Source: Phytomonas francai
Taxonomy: Eukaryota; Euglenozoa; Kinetoplastea; Trypanosomatida; Trypanosomatidae
Length of the DNA: 64,000 nucleotides
Direction: 5' to 3'
Assembly (NCBI GenBank): GCA_001766655.1
Contig: MJCC01000002.1
Coordinates: 653,050 to 717,049 of the forward strand
Part shown: piece after piece, positions 14,016-24,549 of the stretch
How positions within the stretch are numbered: the first letter of the stretch is position 1
How the letters are laid out: each line of letters opens with the position of its first letter
The notes under the pieces: generated by a model
Told to the model about the DNA's origin: nothing
Databases searched by the model: none
The model's input: the letters and a program-made list of their open reading frames with translations, nothing else
Program-made: the position numbers and the translations under genes

Positions 14016-14061
14016 GGGCGCGCGCCAACCCCTGAGACGGGTTAACGCCCCCCCCCCCCCC
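14016..14061. repeat. Hairpin followed by a C14 homopolymer in the strand-switch region
   Basis: An inverted repeat pairs aaccc with gggtt around a 7-nt loop, with an outer gggcg/cgccc pairing (14016-14050). It runs directly into 14 consecutive C residues (14048-14061), a G-tract on the minus strand, which is the MDN1 strand. Confidence 0.6.
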
Positions 14062-14775
14062 GTGCAGAGAACATTGGCATATTTTAATATATATTTTTTT
14101 ATACTAGGTCAAACTGGATTTATATGCGTCATACTTTCAGTGTGGGGGACAAAATGGCGGACTTCCCGAGTATTGAAACGCATTTGAACGGGTGTTTTGT
14201 TTAAAAAAAAACAGAGGAATTAAATCAACTGGGCCGAGGGTACTAAATGGCGCCCCTTCACCGGATTGAATTTCAATCATTTTATATTCGAATTGTTTCC
14301 CTTTTTATATGCTTTTCCTTTTTTGGAACCCCAACCGTATCGTGACACAGCGCGAAAAGGTGACAACTCATATTTGTTTTAATATTCATATACGGTGGGT
14401 TCGTGCGCGGGGCCTTGGGTAAAATAAAATTAGCAATTGCGCCGCCGCTGGGGATGAATTGTGGCGGTGTTCAAACTATAAACTAAGGGAAAATGGCGAT
14501 ATTAATACGTTTCCAAGTCAGAAGGTCAGAAACCACTCTACAAATGCTTGTTTCGACTCTCGTTTTCGAACCGAGATACCAGAACATAAGGGTCTGGACG
14601 TTTAGCTTTGCATTCCACGAGGTTCGCCTAGGCACGGTGTTGCGCTGCGGCGGCCTATCTCATGAAAGGATTCGGAGTTTTCCTACCAACAGGTGCTTTC
14701 TCAGATCTAAAGCATCATATTTTGTTTTTAAAGAGACTTTGATTATATTTTACTTATGGGCGCCTTTTTTTCGTG

Positions 14776-14803
14776 TTTTTTTTTTTTTTTTTGGGGGGGG
14801 GGG
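14776..14803 (+). repeat. T17-G11 homopolymer junction in the strand-switch region
   Basis: Seventeen T residues are followed directly by eleven G residues, about 280 bp upstream of the first plus-strand gene. G-tracts of this kind are associated with kinetoplastid transcription start regions, and on the plus strand this one faces the rightward array. Confidence 0.6.
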
Positions 14804-15078
14804 CTTGGCCGCGCCATGGGAAGCCCTAAAGCCCTGCTAATGTTCCGGCGGTGTTTTTCATATGTTGTGTCTTTTGCTCCTCTAAACGTGAGGAGTTCAG
14901 CCGCGCTTGTTTAGCATTCTTAAGAGTGATGCTGCTATTTGCATTGGGTATTCTCATTCTTCTTATGATTTTGACGCCTTTTTAAAAAATTTATAGACAG
15001 CGTCTCTATGACGCTGGTGGGACCAACGATGTGTGTTACTTTCTCCATATATAAATTATCTATTTATCTGTACAGAAT

Positions 15079-15846
15079 ATGATTATTAGGAGAGGATTTA
15101 ACTTTCAAAACAAACTAGCCAATGAACTGTCAATAGATGGGCAGAGCTCAGTAACTCGCTTGCTGTGCGCACCGTTCGCATTCCTTTCGCTTGTTAGCGA
15201 GACAAATGCTGTTGCAAAAACTTTGGCATCTGCAGTGGCTTTCCTCGAAGGGTTTAGCACTGAAAACTTAGAAACGAAAATGAGCTTTGAAACGAATGTT
15301 GTTGGTCATTATTCAATTCATAGCCACCTGAAACTTGTTCCCTACGAATCCATTACAGGGGCTACATCTACACAACAATCTGTTCAAGTGCCAGTTTCAC
15401 CGCAATTATTAAGGAATTCAAGTTCTCGAAAGGTGACTATTGTGCAGGAATCATGGAATGAAAAAAATATAGCTCAAGAACTCCGAGAAGCGATATCATC
15501 TCCATTTTTACAAATCGATGGTGCTATTGACGCATTATTGAGACAAACTGATGCATCCTATGCCGCCAAAGTAGTTCTAAAATTTTGTTCTGAGGCCGGC
15601 ATTTCGGTTCGCTCTTCAACAATCATCGATATTTTCGAGCGCTTAAAGACAGAGGACCATTTTCTTGCAAACCAAATAGTTAAACAGTACGAAGCTGAGC
15701 TGGAATTACTTCCAAACATGAGCGATAATTTAGGAAAGGAGTATTATTCTTTCAAGAATGATGACATCCACTCTCTCCAATCTAATATTATTAAGAGGAA
15801 AATTAGTCGTTCTAGTAAACTTCAGAGAATAAGAAAGAAGAAGTAA
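15079..15846 (+). CDS. Hypothetical protein, first gene of the rightward array
   Basis: A 255-residue protein starting at ATG 15079, 3 nt after a tacag acceptor-like AG. I recognise no domain. The N-terminal half is mixed hydrophobic and polar without a clear membrane segment. The middle (about 130-200) is probably helical, and the tail is strongly basic, ending in a run of Arg and Lys. The ORF is uninterrupted and sits alone between the strand-switch region and the enkurin-domain gene, in the right orientation and spacing for a real gene. It could be a lineage-specific or fast-evolving nuclear protein; the basic tail is only weak support for that. Confidence 0.7.
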   Translation: MIIRRGFNFQNKLANELSIDGQSSVTRLLCAPFAFLSLVSETNAVAKTLASAVAFLEGFSTENLETKMSFETNVVGHYSIHSHLKLVPYESITGATSTQQSVQVPVSPQLLRNSSSRKVTIVQESWNEKNIAQELREAISSPFLQIDGAIDALLRQTDASYAAKVVLKFCSEAGISVRSSTIIDIFERLKTEDHFLANQIVKQYEAELELLPNMSDNLGKEYYSFKNDDIHSLQSNIIKRKISRSSKLQRIRKKK

Positions 15847-16077
15847 AATCTAGTGTAGTATTAGCGTCATTTACTATTTATATAGTATTCCTTTTTTTTT
15901 TGCTTGAATATCTGTATTTTTCCTATATTCCCGCACAGAGCATATTCTAAGAAACATGCTTCTGATCGATTTTCTGAAGAAAAAACATCCCATCTAATTA
16001 TGCTTATTCTCTCTTAAGGTTATGCTATTAAACACCAAACTCTTTCAACTATTACTTTAGGGAGTGAAAGAAGGAAA

Positions 16078-17112
16078 ATGAGCGGGGAAAATATCTACAA
16101 TCTTCTTTATACACAAGAACAAGAAGTTCAAGAAAGCAATCCTTATACTGGATCTTACAAGAAACACCTAGAGGAGCCGTCAAAACCGTCATACTCAACC
16201 TTTTTTGAGAAAGGGAAGCAGTACGACGGGACAAACGTACGTTTTTTCAAACAAAGAGATGCTGTGATTGGTAAAAATGTAGGTGATACTGTTGACCCTA
16301 AGGACTTTTTGAGCAAAGGGAAAGGTGTCAGAAACGTTATTGCACCTATTCCTAAAGAAAGGATCGGCCGTACACCCTTTTTGGGACCAGAAGTCGTTCC
16401 AAGTAAGAGTAATACCGAGAAATCTGGCATGAATTATTCAACTGAATGTCATACACCTTACGACGAGAATCTCTCGCATGATAAACACAATAATGATTCA
16501 AATATTTTTATAGAGCCTGCTTGTAATGACAATGATAAGAGTCTAAAAAGTGTTGATCAAATTTTAGACGTGGAAGAGGGCGAGCCAGCTCATACAATAG
16601 ATACTTCATTCAAGACTAAGAAAAACTTTGTCAAATCGAACATTGTGGCAAGTCGTATGGTGCCAAAGCGTATGAAGGATCAACCGCAATATGCCACAGA
16701 CAGTAAGGACTTTGGCAAGACACCAAAATACTTGTCTAAAGTTAAGGAAGAGATTGAGAAGGAAAAGGAGCATTGTAGGTTAGTAGAGAGCTATGCGAAA
16801 AGTCGTGAACAGCAAATTCGTAATCAGTATGTTTACAGGCTGGATGAATCTGAAAGAAGAGAACTTGTTTCAAAGCTAAGCCATGCGCTAACAGAAAAAG
16901 AAAAGTCTCTTAACAAAATTCCCTTTTTAAAAGCATCTGTTTTGATTTCAAAGAAGAAGAGCGAACTTGAAAAGTCTATCAAGGATATCGAATTAGCCTT
17001 GCAAAAGCTTAAAAAAGAAGCTGTTTTTGTATACAGAAGCGATCCAGTGCATGAACAAATATGTAAGAATGCTGCACTTGATGAAGCACGGAAATTTGCA
17101 GCTTCTATTTAG
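16078..17112 (+). CDS. Enkurin-domain protein (axonemal or calmodulin-binding adaptor type)
   Basis: A 344-residue protein. The C-terminal ~115 residues fit the enkurin domain: a PKYLSKVKEEIEKEKE opening, then a helix with RRELVSKLSHALTEKEKSLN, then a KKKSELEKSIKDIELALQKL helix and a short terminal stretch. In animals enkurin binds calmodulin and TRPC channels, and enkurin-domain proteins are axonemal or centriolar in ciliates and animals. The N-terminal two thirds are polar and probably disordered. An acceptor-like AG at 16059-16060 after a pyrimidine-rich stretch lies 17 nt upstream of the ATG. Given a flagellated host, an axonemal role is the best inference. Confidence 0.8.
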   Translation: MSGENIYNLLYTQEQEVQESNPYTGSYKKHLEEPSKPSYSTFFEKGKQYDGTNVRFFKQRDAVIGKNVGDTVDPKDFLSKGKGVRNVIAPIPKERIGRTPFLGPEVVPSKSNTEKSGMNYSTECHTPYDENLSHDKHNNDSNIFIEPACNDNDKSLKSVDQILDVEEGEPAHTIDTSFKTKKNFVKSNIVASRMVPKRMKDQPQYATDSKDFGKTPKYLSKVKEEIEKEKEHCRLVESYAKSREQQIRNQYVYRLDESERRELVSKLSHALTEKEKSLNKIPFLKASVLISKKKSELEKSIKDIELALQKLKKEAVFVYRSDPVHEQICKNAALDEARKFAASI

Positions 17113-18803
17113 CTAGAACTTATTTTTTATATTTGTGTATTTCGAATTTAGCCAAACCTTGCTATGTATAGTTAAGTTTCCCGATGGATTTTTTTTCATG
17201 TCTGTGCAACACTAATAGTGTCTATGTTTATAATAAATCCATAAATTATTTGAAGTTTTTGCTTTGTTCGGAGAAACATCTGAGATGTTTTTTTTCAACC
17301 CTTCATTCTATTTTCTGCTATTCTTCATCCTTTGTTGTTAGTTTGTGATTTCTTAACTTCCTCAAGCTATAGACACCGAGAGAGCTAGCTTATTTCCTTA
17401 CATATTCACAATGATACTTGCTTTTATAGTCTACAATAATCTTCTTTCTTGTTGGTCACCGGTTTATTCTTCTCTGAAAGCAAATCCGATAGGTTTTGAA
17501 TGCTCTCTTTTCCATTGAAATTTTGTTTCAGGTAAAGTAGGATAATCAAGTGACTGCTATACTAATTCATTTCATTGCTTCACCGAGTCTACACAAGGTC
17601 ACCATTTGATTCATATTAAAAGGCCTTGATTTGTCACCCCGTTCTCTTCTTTCAGTCATAAACGTATAGTATTTATATATGTGTACTCTATTGGTAGATC
17701 TGGTACAATTTTAATTGTATCTATTCTAAAATGTCTTGCGATTTGTGCTACACTTTAAGATTCTTTAAAAACACATTCACACACGCGATCGAATGACATT
17801 TTAAGCATGAAAAGAGGTCTCACTTCTTGTTGGCGGATGACTATTACATCTAATGGTATGACTTGTATGAAGAGTACTATACGCTTTTGCAACAGTTCTG
17901 AGGTTTCACGCAACAGTCTATCTTCAATAACTATAGCCATAATTGTAAGATTTGATTTTAAACATACAATTTCTTTTATTTTAGAGGCGAATCTTCGCCC
18001 AGGTTTCCGTTTTTTTCCTTAATTCGAGGGAGATTTGCATTTTCTATCTAGATTGAATGAACATTAGATCATCAAAGAAAAGAGTTTTCTACTTTAGTCT
18101 TTGAAAACCATGGTTTTTATAATGGTTTAGAACTGATGCAGGCATATTTAATATCAAGATAGATTCACATGTAGGTTTTAGTTCTAAGAACATTTTCATA
18201 TGTAATATATGCGTACCGTTTTTTTTTGTCATTCATAATAAAGAATTGCTACGGCAGTCTTTTAGCAGTATTCTTATTAATGAAACGGATGCTTCTCCAT
18301 ACTGCAAATGTATATACTATACTCCAAAATACTGGTTGCCGCATCCGAACTTCAGTTGAAGACTGAAGAGCGGATTTTACTCTTGGATCTACCTTTAAAT
18401 GATTATAAACGTGTATTACCTATGTTGTAATTTCCATCTGTATTATAGTTTACATTTAGTTGTTTTGACGATCGAAGATCGCGCCATTTGAGCGTAATGC
18501 CGGATCATACTTCATTAACTATGCTTGTTATTGTCATGGTTTGGCCTTTATCCCATTCTATTCCTTTACAACAATAACGCTAACATCTTTGTCACTCTTC
18601 ATATTGGTATTATTAAGAGCGCATTTGCATTCTGGAGCAGTCTATTAAGCGCTTAAGCTTTTTAATTTCGTAGCTTAGTCCTATTCAAAATTTGCCTATC
18701 TCCTAGGTTCGATTATGCACACCTATATTTTTCCAATTTCTGTAGCGTACTCGGGGTGATTTAAGCCATTCTAATAATAATAGTAAAATTGCAGTTGCAT
18801 TAA
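17113..18803. other. Long AT-rich intergenic spacer
   Basis: About 1.7 kb with T-rich tracts and no convincing coding region. A 61-codon opposite-strand ORF (17755-17940) was considered and not accepted. The end of the spacer (aattgcag, AG at 18793-18794) looks like a splice acceptor for the next gene. Confidence 0.7.
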
Positions 18804-21017
18804 ATGGCCCCACCCTCTAAAAATGCCATGGTCTCTGACATTACAGTATGTACATGGAGTGAATTGTTAGAGTATGAAAAGTCCGATGTAATTCTCTTTA
18901 TTCTAAGAAGTATCAATAGCTCTTTCTTCCGAAACGATTCGCTTAAGCTTTCGGAGCGCGAAGAAATACGCTGTGACTGCTATTCAAGCGCACCAACAGT
19001 TGAAAAAAGACTGCTTCTACATGGTAGCGTTAGTTATGGCCGCAAGGATGTCTTCCTGTCGCTTGTTCGGTCTGTACGTCTTCGAAGAGTTGATGATTTC
19101 GCGACGAGTGTTTCACTACGTTACATGGTTGGTGATGAGCTTCCTGATTGTTTTCTAGAGCCACTTGTGGTCTCCTCTCATACAAAGAGCTTTTTGAGAT
19201 GGCATCATGTGGCGTTAGCTATTGAGTATGGGGTTTCTAAAAGAATGCAAGCTCGAATGGAGCGAGTCAAACAGAGACTTGAAAAGATTCTGAAAGGATC
19301 AACAACCGAGGACATAACACTTGAGCATACTAGAAGCGAGGATAATTTTTCACAAAGTATCAGTACAACGCCAATAGTTCTAGAGAACATCGAGGAACGT
19401 GGTGTGAATTTTTCCAAATATCTTGCCGCCTTGAAGGGTAATCAGATTAACATTAGACAAATTTCGACTTCCGTTCCGACGCTATTTATTTTATGGTCAT
19501 GTCAGAATCTTGAGTGTATTGAGTGGCTCAGGAAAAACATTTTCACTAGAGGAGCGGAGGCGATTCATTCAAAAGCGAAGGCTAACCTTATTAAGGGAAA
19601 CCATAAGCTCGAAGACACTTGGATGGATCTGGTGAAGCAATATACCAAAATTTCCGAATTTCCGGCTTACCACGCTGAAAAGGGAAAATTACATGGATTC
19701 AAGCCCCCAAAGCGCGCCCAAATTGTTCTCATTAACGTTGATCGAAATGACGAGGAGGCGCGTGCAAGTTTCACCGATTTGTGCTGGTTTCATTTTGGCC
19801 GGAGCAGCCCGGAGGTTTCCCTGATCTCCCTCTGGTCTGGTGTGGAGGGTCTACAGAGCGAGATCTGCAATATGTTCAACCCGATTTCGCTTCCTTTCCT
19901 CATCGCAACGCATCCTGTTAAAAAGCGTAACCTCCTCTTTTCACCTCTTCGAGCCCGCCCGTGCATTACTCAGCTCATCCCATTAGCCGCCACCGTAGAG
20001 GACTCGAAAAGCAATGAAACGGCCTATTTACCTGCGGAAACCGCCACCTCACACTGGAGTGAGCTCACTCCTCAACATCGTCTTTCGCTCGCGAGTCGGT
20101 TGTGTGGGTTGATTTATCAGCTTAGTCTGCCGATGAGCTTTTACGCCCAGGTGGATGATGTGTATAGGATCGTAAACCCCTATACGGATATTGCCACGAA
20201 GGCGATTGAATCTAGCTGCACATCGATGGTTACGCTTCACGGGCAAATATCTGATCGAGACATGCGTACTATAACTGCAGCCATAGAACCATTTGTAGCC
20301 TTAGCGGACTTTTGTTTTCATGTGAACATTCTGAAATGTTCAGCTCCCTTGAACATCAAGCAAGATCCAGTCTTGCCCGTTTATTATACCTTTTTAAAGA
20401 GCAAAGTCATATCCTGCACTTCGTGCTTCCGATCTATAGACGTGTATACCTCCCCACTTTACCGATGTCTTCATTGTTTTCAGCGATGCGGGGTGATATG
20501 CCAAAATTGCTTTGAAAGCAATAGCTCTCGCATCGTATCGCGGCAGCATCCCTCGCATCATATCTTTGCTCGGATTCCACCAGTTGTGTGCTCCATCGGC
20601 TCCCTTCCCGTCTTGTGGGGCCCGAGCAACGTCTTTTCTCTCCAGCCTCTTCTTCCTTTTGCCTCTCAGGCCCCCCATACATCCAATTCACTTCATCTTG
20701 GGATCTATTGCGACCAATGTCAGGAGATGATCCGGGGCATCCGATGGAAGTGCGCTGTTTGCTATAATTTTGATTACTGCAATGACTGTTTTGAGAAGCA
20801 GATACGGAATGAGTTGGCGTTTCTGCATGACCACACAAGTCTTCCCATCTGGGTGGAAGGCAAGGAGGTCCCAGAGGCTCCCCAAAAGGATGCGGTTAGA
20901 CGAGTACATGAACCTTCACATCCAATGCTCTGCGTTCCTCCTCATTTTTCGAGAGGCACAAATGGCAATGATTTTTTGCAACCGTTATTCTTGAAACTAG
21001 GGGATGTGCTTTCTTAG
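18804..21017 (+). CDS. Thioredoxin-like protein with two C-terminal ZZ-type zinc fingers
   Basis: A 737-residue protein. The C-terminus has two ZZ-like modules. The first, at about 538-590, has CTSC, CLHC, CQNC pairs and late His residues. The second, at about 636-680, is canonical: CDQC, CAVC, CNDC and then His, with the aromatic DYCNDCF motif. ZZ domains usually bind N-terminal or histone-tail peptides and zinc. The middle (about 223-380) resembles a thioredoxin/nucleoredoxin fold: a hydrophobic strand VPTLFILWS followed by Cys-x4-Cys instead of CxxC, a strand IVLINVDRN, and a SLPFLI stretch like the cis-proline strand. The first ~200 residues are unrecognised. Nucleoredoxin-like and ZZ combinations are known in protists, but this exact architecture is my inference; catalytic redox activity is doubtful without CxxC. 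Confidence 0.82.
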   Translation: MAPPSKNAMVSDITVCTWSELLEYEKSDVILFILRSINSSFFRNDSLKLSEREEIRCDCYSSAPTVEKRLLLHGSVSYGRKDVFLSLVRSVRLRRVDDFATSVSLRYMVGDELPDCFLEPLVVSSHTKSFLRWHHVALAIEYGVSKRMQARMERVKQRLEKILKGSTTEDITLEHTRSEDNFSQSISTTPIVLENIEERGVNFSKYLAALKGNQINIRQISTSVPTLFILWSCQNLECIEWLRKNIFTRGAEAIHSKAKANLIKGNHKLEDTWMDLVKQYTKISEFPAYHAEKGKLHGFKPPKRAQIVLINVDRNDEEARASFTDLCWFHFGRSSPEVSLISLWSGVEGLQSEICNMFNPISLPFLIATHPVKKRNLLFSPLRARPCITQLIPLAATVEDSKSNETAYLPAETATSHWSELTPQHRLSLASRLCGLIYQLSLPMSFYAQVDDVYRIVNPYTDIATKAIESSCTSMVTLHGQISDRDMRTITAAIEPFVALADFCFHVNILKCSAPLNIKQDPVLPVYYTFLKSKVISCTSCFRSIDVYTSPLYRCLHCFQRCGVICQNCFESNSSRIVSRQHPSHHIFARIPPVVCSIGSLPVLWGPSNVFSLQPLLPFASQAPHTSNSLHLGIYCDQCQEMIRGIRWKCAVCYNFDYCNDCFEKQIRNELAFLHDHTSLPIWVEGKEVPEAPQKDAVRRVHEPSHPMLCVPPHFSRGTNGNDFLQPLFLKLGDVLS

Positions 21018-21858
21018 TACCCTTTCTTTCCACTGCATGTAAAAGATCATATTAGCTTGTTTTTTTTTCACTTTGCTATGTAAATACGAAAATCTTTCTG
21101 CTCATATGTATAAATGCTAGATAGTGCTTATCAGGTGCTTTAATTATTCATGTTTTTCTTCCTTTTTTTACATTATTTTTCATTCATATGCTTCTTGACA
21201 AGTAGGTGGTTTTGAAGGAGGTCAAATAATGGCATCTAAAATGCAGAATCTAAAATAAAGGGGTGTATCCTTAACGGTGAATGATTCTTTCTGTTACGAC
21301 TTTCTTTCTATTGTATTCTTCGGTATTTGGGGTAGCTTTGCCTTACTGTGCCTGCAGAGTTATTTCCAATCGTGAAGGGATGATTATTGGAAATTATCGT
21401 GCTCAAGGCGCACATGAAAGGCTAAGAGGATTCAATGAAGACTAGCACTTTATCAAAACGAGTATCAAACGGAAATAAAAAATGAACAATATTTTAAGAA
21501 CCACCTAGCAATGGATCCAACTAGCTAACTACTGTTGCTTTCGCAAATTATAGTTTTTCATAAGTGCTTCTTTTGCTATTGCCTTTCGTGCCAGAATAGT
21601 TGGTGCTGGGAAAAGTATTCACACGAATGGCTTAGGTCTTGCGCGTAATCTCTTTTATTTGATATTGCTCCCAGCCACTTTTGTGTAATATACCAGATAG
21701 CTAATAATAGAGAGTCGGGAAACTTTGACTGTGACGTAAATGAGTACATTTTCTTTAAATATTTCCTTTATTTACCACTTCCTCGCCAAAACGAATTACT
21801 CTATACTTCGGAAGTAAATTCTTATATATGCTGCTAGTATTCATTTCGTAGGGTAAGT
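21018..21858. other. Intergenic spacer
   Basis: About 840 nt, AT-rich with T-runs. No coding or RNA gene was recognised. An AG at 21850-21851 after tcatttcgt is a possible splice acceptor 8 nt upstream of the next ATG. Confidence 0.7.
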
Positions 21859-23445
21859 ATGCAAAGAAATCAATCAAGGGCAGTCAAGGGAGTTGATTCA
21901 CTCAGGGACTCCAAGCAAACCGAAGCTTCAGCGATTCTGAAATTTGCCGAGCTTATTTCGTTGGATGTTGATTTAGAACGCACCAGACAACTTGATTTGC
22001 GAAATAAGGCGATTCATGCGCTTCCTTTACGCCTCCATACGGTCCTGCGCGAGGTAAGAAAGCTGGATTTATCAGTTAATCATATTACCGACGCGTCGCC
22101 GCTCTCTGCACTGCCCCACCTCAGTAATTTGAACCTTTCCAAGAACTCTGAATTACGCACATTGAAGGGCCTAAACTGTAAAAAACTTGTAGTACTATCT
22201 GTAGCACACTGTGGACTACAATCGTTGTCTGGATTGGAGGAGAGCTCCACGACTCTATGTACTCTTATTGCCAACGATAACGACCTTCAGCTCCAATCGC
22301 CGTTTATTTTAGAAGAAGGGAAGGGCCCAGGGTATCCTACAAAGAGTGTTAAAGATTTTCCCGTAGTGGATGTGGCCGTTGAGAATTATAAAATCTTAGC
22401 TTCTTTGAAGGCGCTTGAAACCGTGGTGCTGAGCCGCAACCCACAGTTTTGTAGTTTGTACGCGCACGATTGTGAAGAAATCAATGAGCAAGCAAAGGGC
22501 TCCCACAAAACAAACCCACTACTTCAGGAGGGCAAGGAAGATGTGCAGGTCGAGCATAATGCTCAAAAGGCGAAAGGGGATGAGGAGAAAGGGTCGGATG
22601 TGCATCCTGCTCGCCCTAACACGCACCCGCTTGCCGTTTTTGAGGGCCTCCCCCGACTAACGAAGTTATCGTTGAGTGCGTGCAATATCTCGAGCCTGCC
22701 TGCACGGTGGTTTCTACCCCTGGTGACGGAGCTCCGTCTTTCCCACAACGCTCTGACCTCCCTTCAGCCCGAGGGAGTTATCCTGCGCTCCGTTAAGATC
22801 CTGGATATCAGCTACAACCGTCTAGAATCGATTGCGACCCTACGCCGCTGTCTTTTTCTACGCCAAATCAACCTCAAGGGGAATCCTTTAATCGATATTT
22901 ACGTCCAGCGAGATCAGAGGGAGCGCGCCGAGAAGGCCGAAAAGACACCAGCCGAAGGCCACAGCGGGGAGGAGAAGAAGGAGCAGGAGGTGCATGAGAA
23001 GACAAAGGCCGTTCCACGTTCTCTTCAGAGGAGTCTTCAAAGAATGCTAAAACACCTTCAGCTCATTGATGGACAGCCCAACTTCCCAATCGAGGATCGC
23101 GTCGTAAGGCTCCCGCAGTCGGTTCAGGTTCTCGAGCATGTCGAAGGTGAGAACGATGCGAATAGGCACGATGCTGAAAATTTCACGGTCGAGGCCTCTG
23201 TCCCTGCCAATAAAAGGCCGCGGAAAGAGGGAGCTCGGAGAGAGGATGAATCAAATATTGAGCGAATACAAAAAGAGTTGGATGAAAAGGATGTCGTGTT
23301 GAATATTCCAGAGGTCAAAGAAACACACGCGCCGATTGTGCGGCGGGAGAAGGTGCACCAAGTTCGAAAAACCGGTTTGATTGAGTCCGGTGGAGCTGCT
23401 GTAGCCGCGCTACTAAAACAATCTAATGAATTAGCCTCTTGGTAA
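21859..23445 (+). CDS. Leucine-rich repeat protein
   Basis: A 528-residue protein. Repeats of the LxxLxLxxNxI type are visible in two blocks: an N-terminal block (about 45-200: RKLDLSVNHITDASPL, LSNLNLSKNSELRTLKGL, LVVLSVAHCGLQSLSGL) and a second (about 265-350: LTKLSLSACNISSLP, VTELRLSHNALTSL, VKILDISYNRLESI, INLKGNPL). An acidic linker of about 70 residues separates them. The C-terminal third is charged and helical, rich in Glu/Lys/Arg, without a recognised domain. The SDS22-like repeat pattern suggests a protein-protein adaptor. Many kinetoplastid LRR proteins of this build are flagellar or nuclear; location cannot be told from sequence. Confidence 0.85.
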   Translation: MQRNQSRAVKGVDSLRDSKQTEASAILKFAELISLDVDLERTRQLDLRNKAIHALPLRLHTVLREVRKLDLSVNHITDASPLSALPHLSNLNLSKNSELRTLKGLNCKKLVVLSVAHCGLQSLSGLEESSTTLCTLIANDNDLQLQSPFILEEGKGPGYPTKSVKDFPVVDVAVENYKILASLKALETVVLSRNPQFCSLYAHDCEEINEQAKGSHKTNPLLQEGKEDVQVEHNAQKAKGDEEKGSDVHPARPNTHPLAVFEGLPRLTKLSLSACNISSLPARWFLPLVTELRLSHNALTSLQPEGVILRSVKILDISYNRLESIATLRRCLFLRQINLKGNPLIDIYVQRDQRERAEKAEKTPAEGHSGEEKKEQEVHEKTKAVPRSLQRSLQRMLKHLQLIDGQPNFPIEDRVVRLPQSVQVLEHVEGENDANRHDAENFTVEASVPANKRPRKEGARREDESNIERIQKELDEKDVVLNIPEVKETHAPIVRREKVHQVRKTGLIESGGAAVAALLKQSNELASW

Positions 23446-24549
23446 AGCTTCGAGTACCATTTTTTAAAATAAGAAACTATATTATCTCCTATGCGCACAG
23501 ATCATTTTTTTTTGTTTTAAAGATAATCGTAATAAGATTATTAGTTCTATTTTATTAAATTAATATTGCCATAATCTACGCGTGTAAACAAAAAAATTAA
23601 TTATTTCTTCACACCCGATGGAATTTGTTCAACTTTCCTTGGTTTGTGGGTGGGGTTTTCTCTTCGCAATTGCACTTCCTTTTTAAATCTCAATACTCTT
23701 ATTTCTTCTTTATGTCTTTGTAATTTTCAATGTTGGCACAACAACTTCATAAAATTCAAGAATGATTATGCGCGTATCAAAGGAAACCAGAATGAAAGGT
23801 AGCAATTTTGATCCTAGAAGAGTTTCGTGAGAATGTTACTATTGATGAACTGCGTAAACAGGTACCAGTGTGAAGAGATGTCATAAATTAACTCGATCGG
23901 CATGTTGTACATTTCGAAACAATCCTAGACGGTGAGCTAGTATTCAGCTTCTGGGCAAACACTTTATAAATGTTTTTATCATAGAACAAATGCTTCGTAA
24001 TGCCATTGGATAAATGGTTCCTTCCCGTGAGGCCTCAACCTTTCAGACATCAGAAAACAGGAAGAGGATCTTTGACATTTTTGGACCGCGCAGTTTGATG
24101 TTTTTGAATGGCGGTTGAGCCGTTTGACGCGGCCACACACTTTTGTTTCGTAAATACTCGACCGATCTCCACAAAAAGGTTTCCCGTGTAAGCTTTCCTG
24201 ATATCATTACCATAAAGCATCCAACTATGCGATTGCTTTCCCCAGAGTTTCATAAACAAAAAGCAAGGAAATATATTAGGTCGAGTAAAGGGTCTCAAAA
24301 AAAAAATAAGATGAAATAATTTCTTCTCAAAATGTATCACTATTCTTTTCGTAATATCAGACTTTAAACTCAAGATAGCTTTATGTAGATGTGTATATGT
24401 TTTGGTTTCAATTTAGACGCTTGTGCTTGATTTTAATATTGCAACTCTAATTTTCATTTAGTGGTCTTTTTTCCCTTTGATACAACCATTTTTGTTCGTA
24501 GCATTTAGCATTATTCAGGTCCTTTTTAGAATATTTTCATATACGTGGA
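23446..24549. other. Intergenic spacer
   Basis: About 1.1 kb, AT-rich, no supported gene. A minus-strand ORF at 24050-24373 opens only from a TTG and was rejected. cctttttag (AG at 24528-24529) is a plausible acceptor for the next gene. Confidence 0.65.

Larger units (their letters stand above)
12451..15078. promoter_or_regulatory. Divergent strand-switch region, likely transcription start region for both gene arrays
   Basis: This 2.6 kb stretch separates minus-strand MDN1 from the plus-strand array. It is AT-rich and holds no convincing gene. It contains a C14 run (14048-14061) next to a hairpin and a T17-G11 junction (14776-14803). In kinetoplastids, divergent strand-switch regions are where RNA polymerase II initiates in both directions, often beside G-rich tracts. 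The assignment here is inferred from gene orientation plus these tracts; no chromatin data are available. Confidence 0.7.

Noticed and set aside
14500..14640. tRNA-like B-box (ggttcgaa on the minus strand)
   Set aside because: The B-box is imperfect and no matching A-box, acceptor stem or anticodon arm could be drawn.
17755..17940. 61-codon minus-strand ORF with fairly protein-like sequence
   Set aside because: Opposite to the array, short, AT-rich context and no recognised family; an overlapping plus ORF of similar size shows that chance ORFs occur here.
24050..24373. 107-codon minus-strand ORF in the LRR-RING spacer
   Set aside because: Opens from TTG, lies against the array direction, has no recognised motif.
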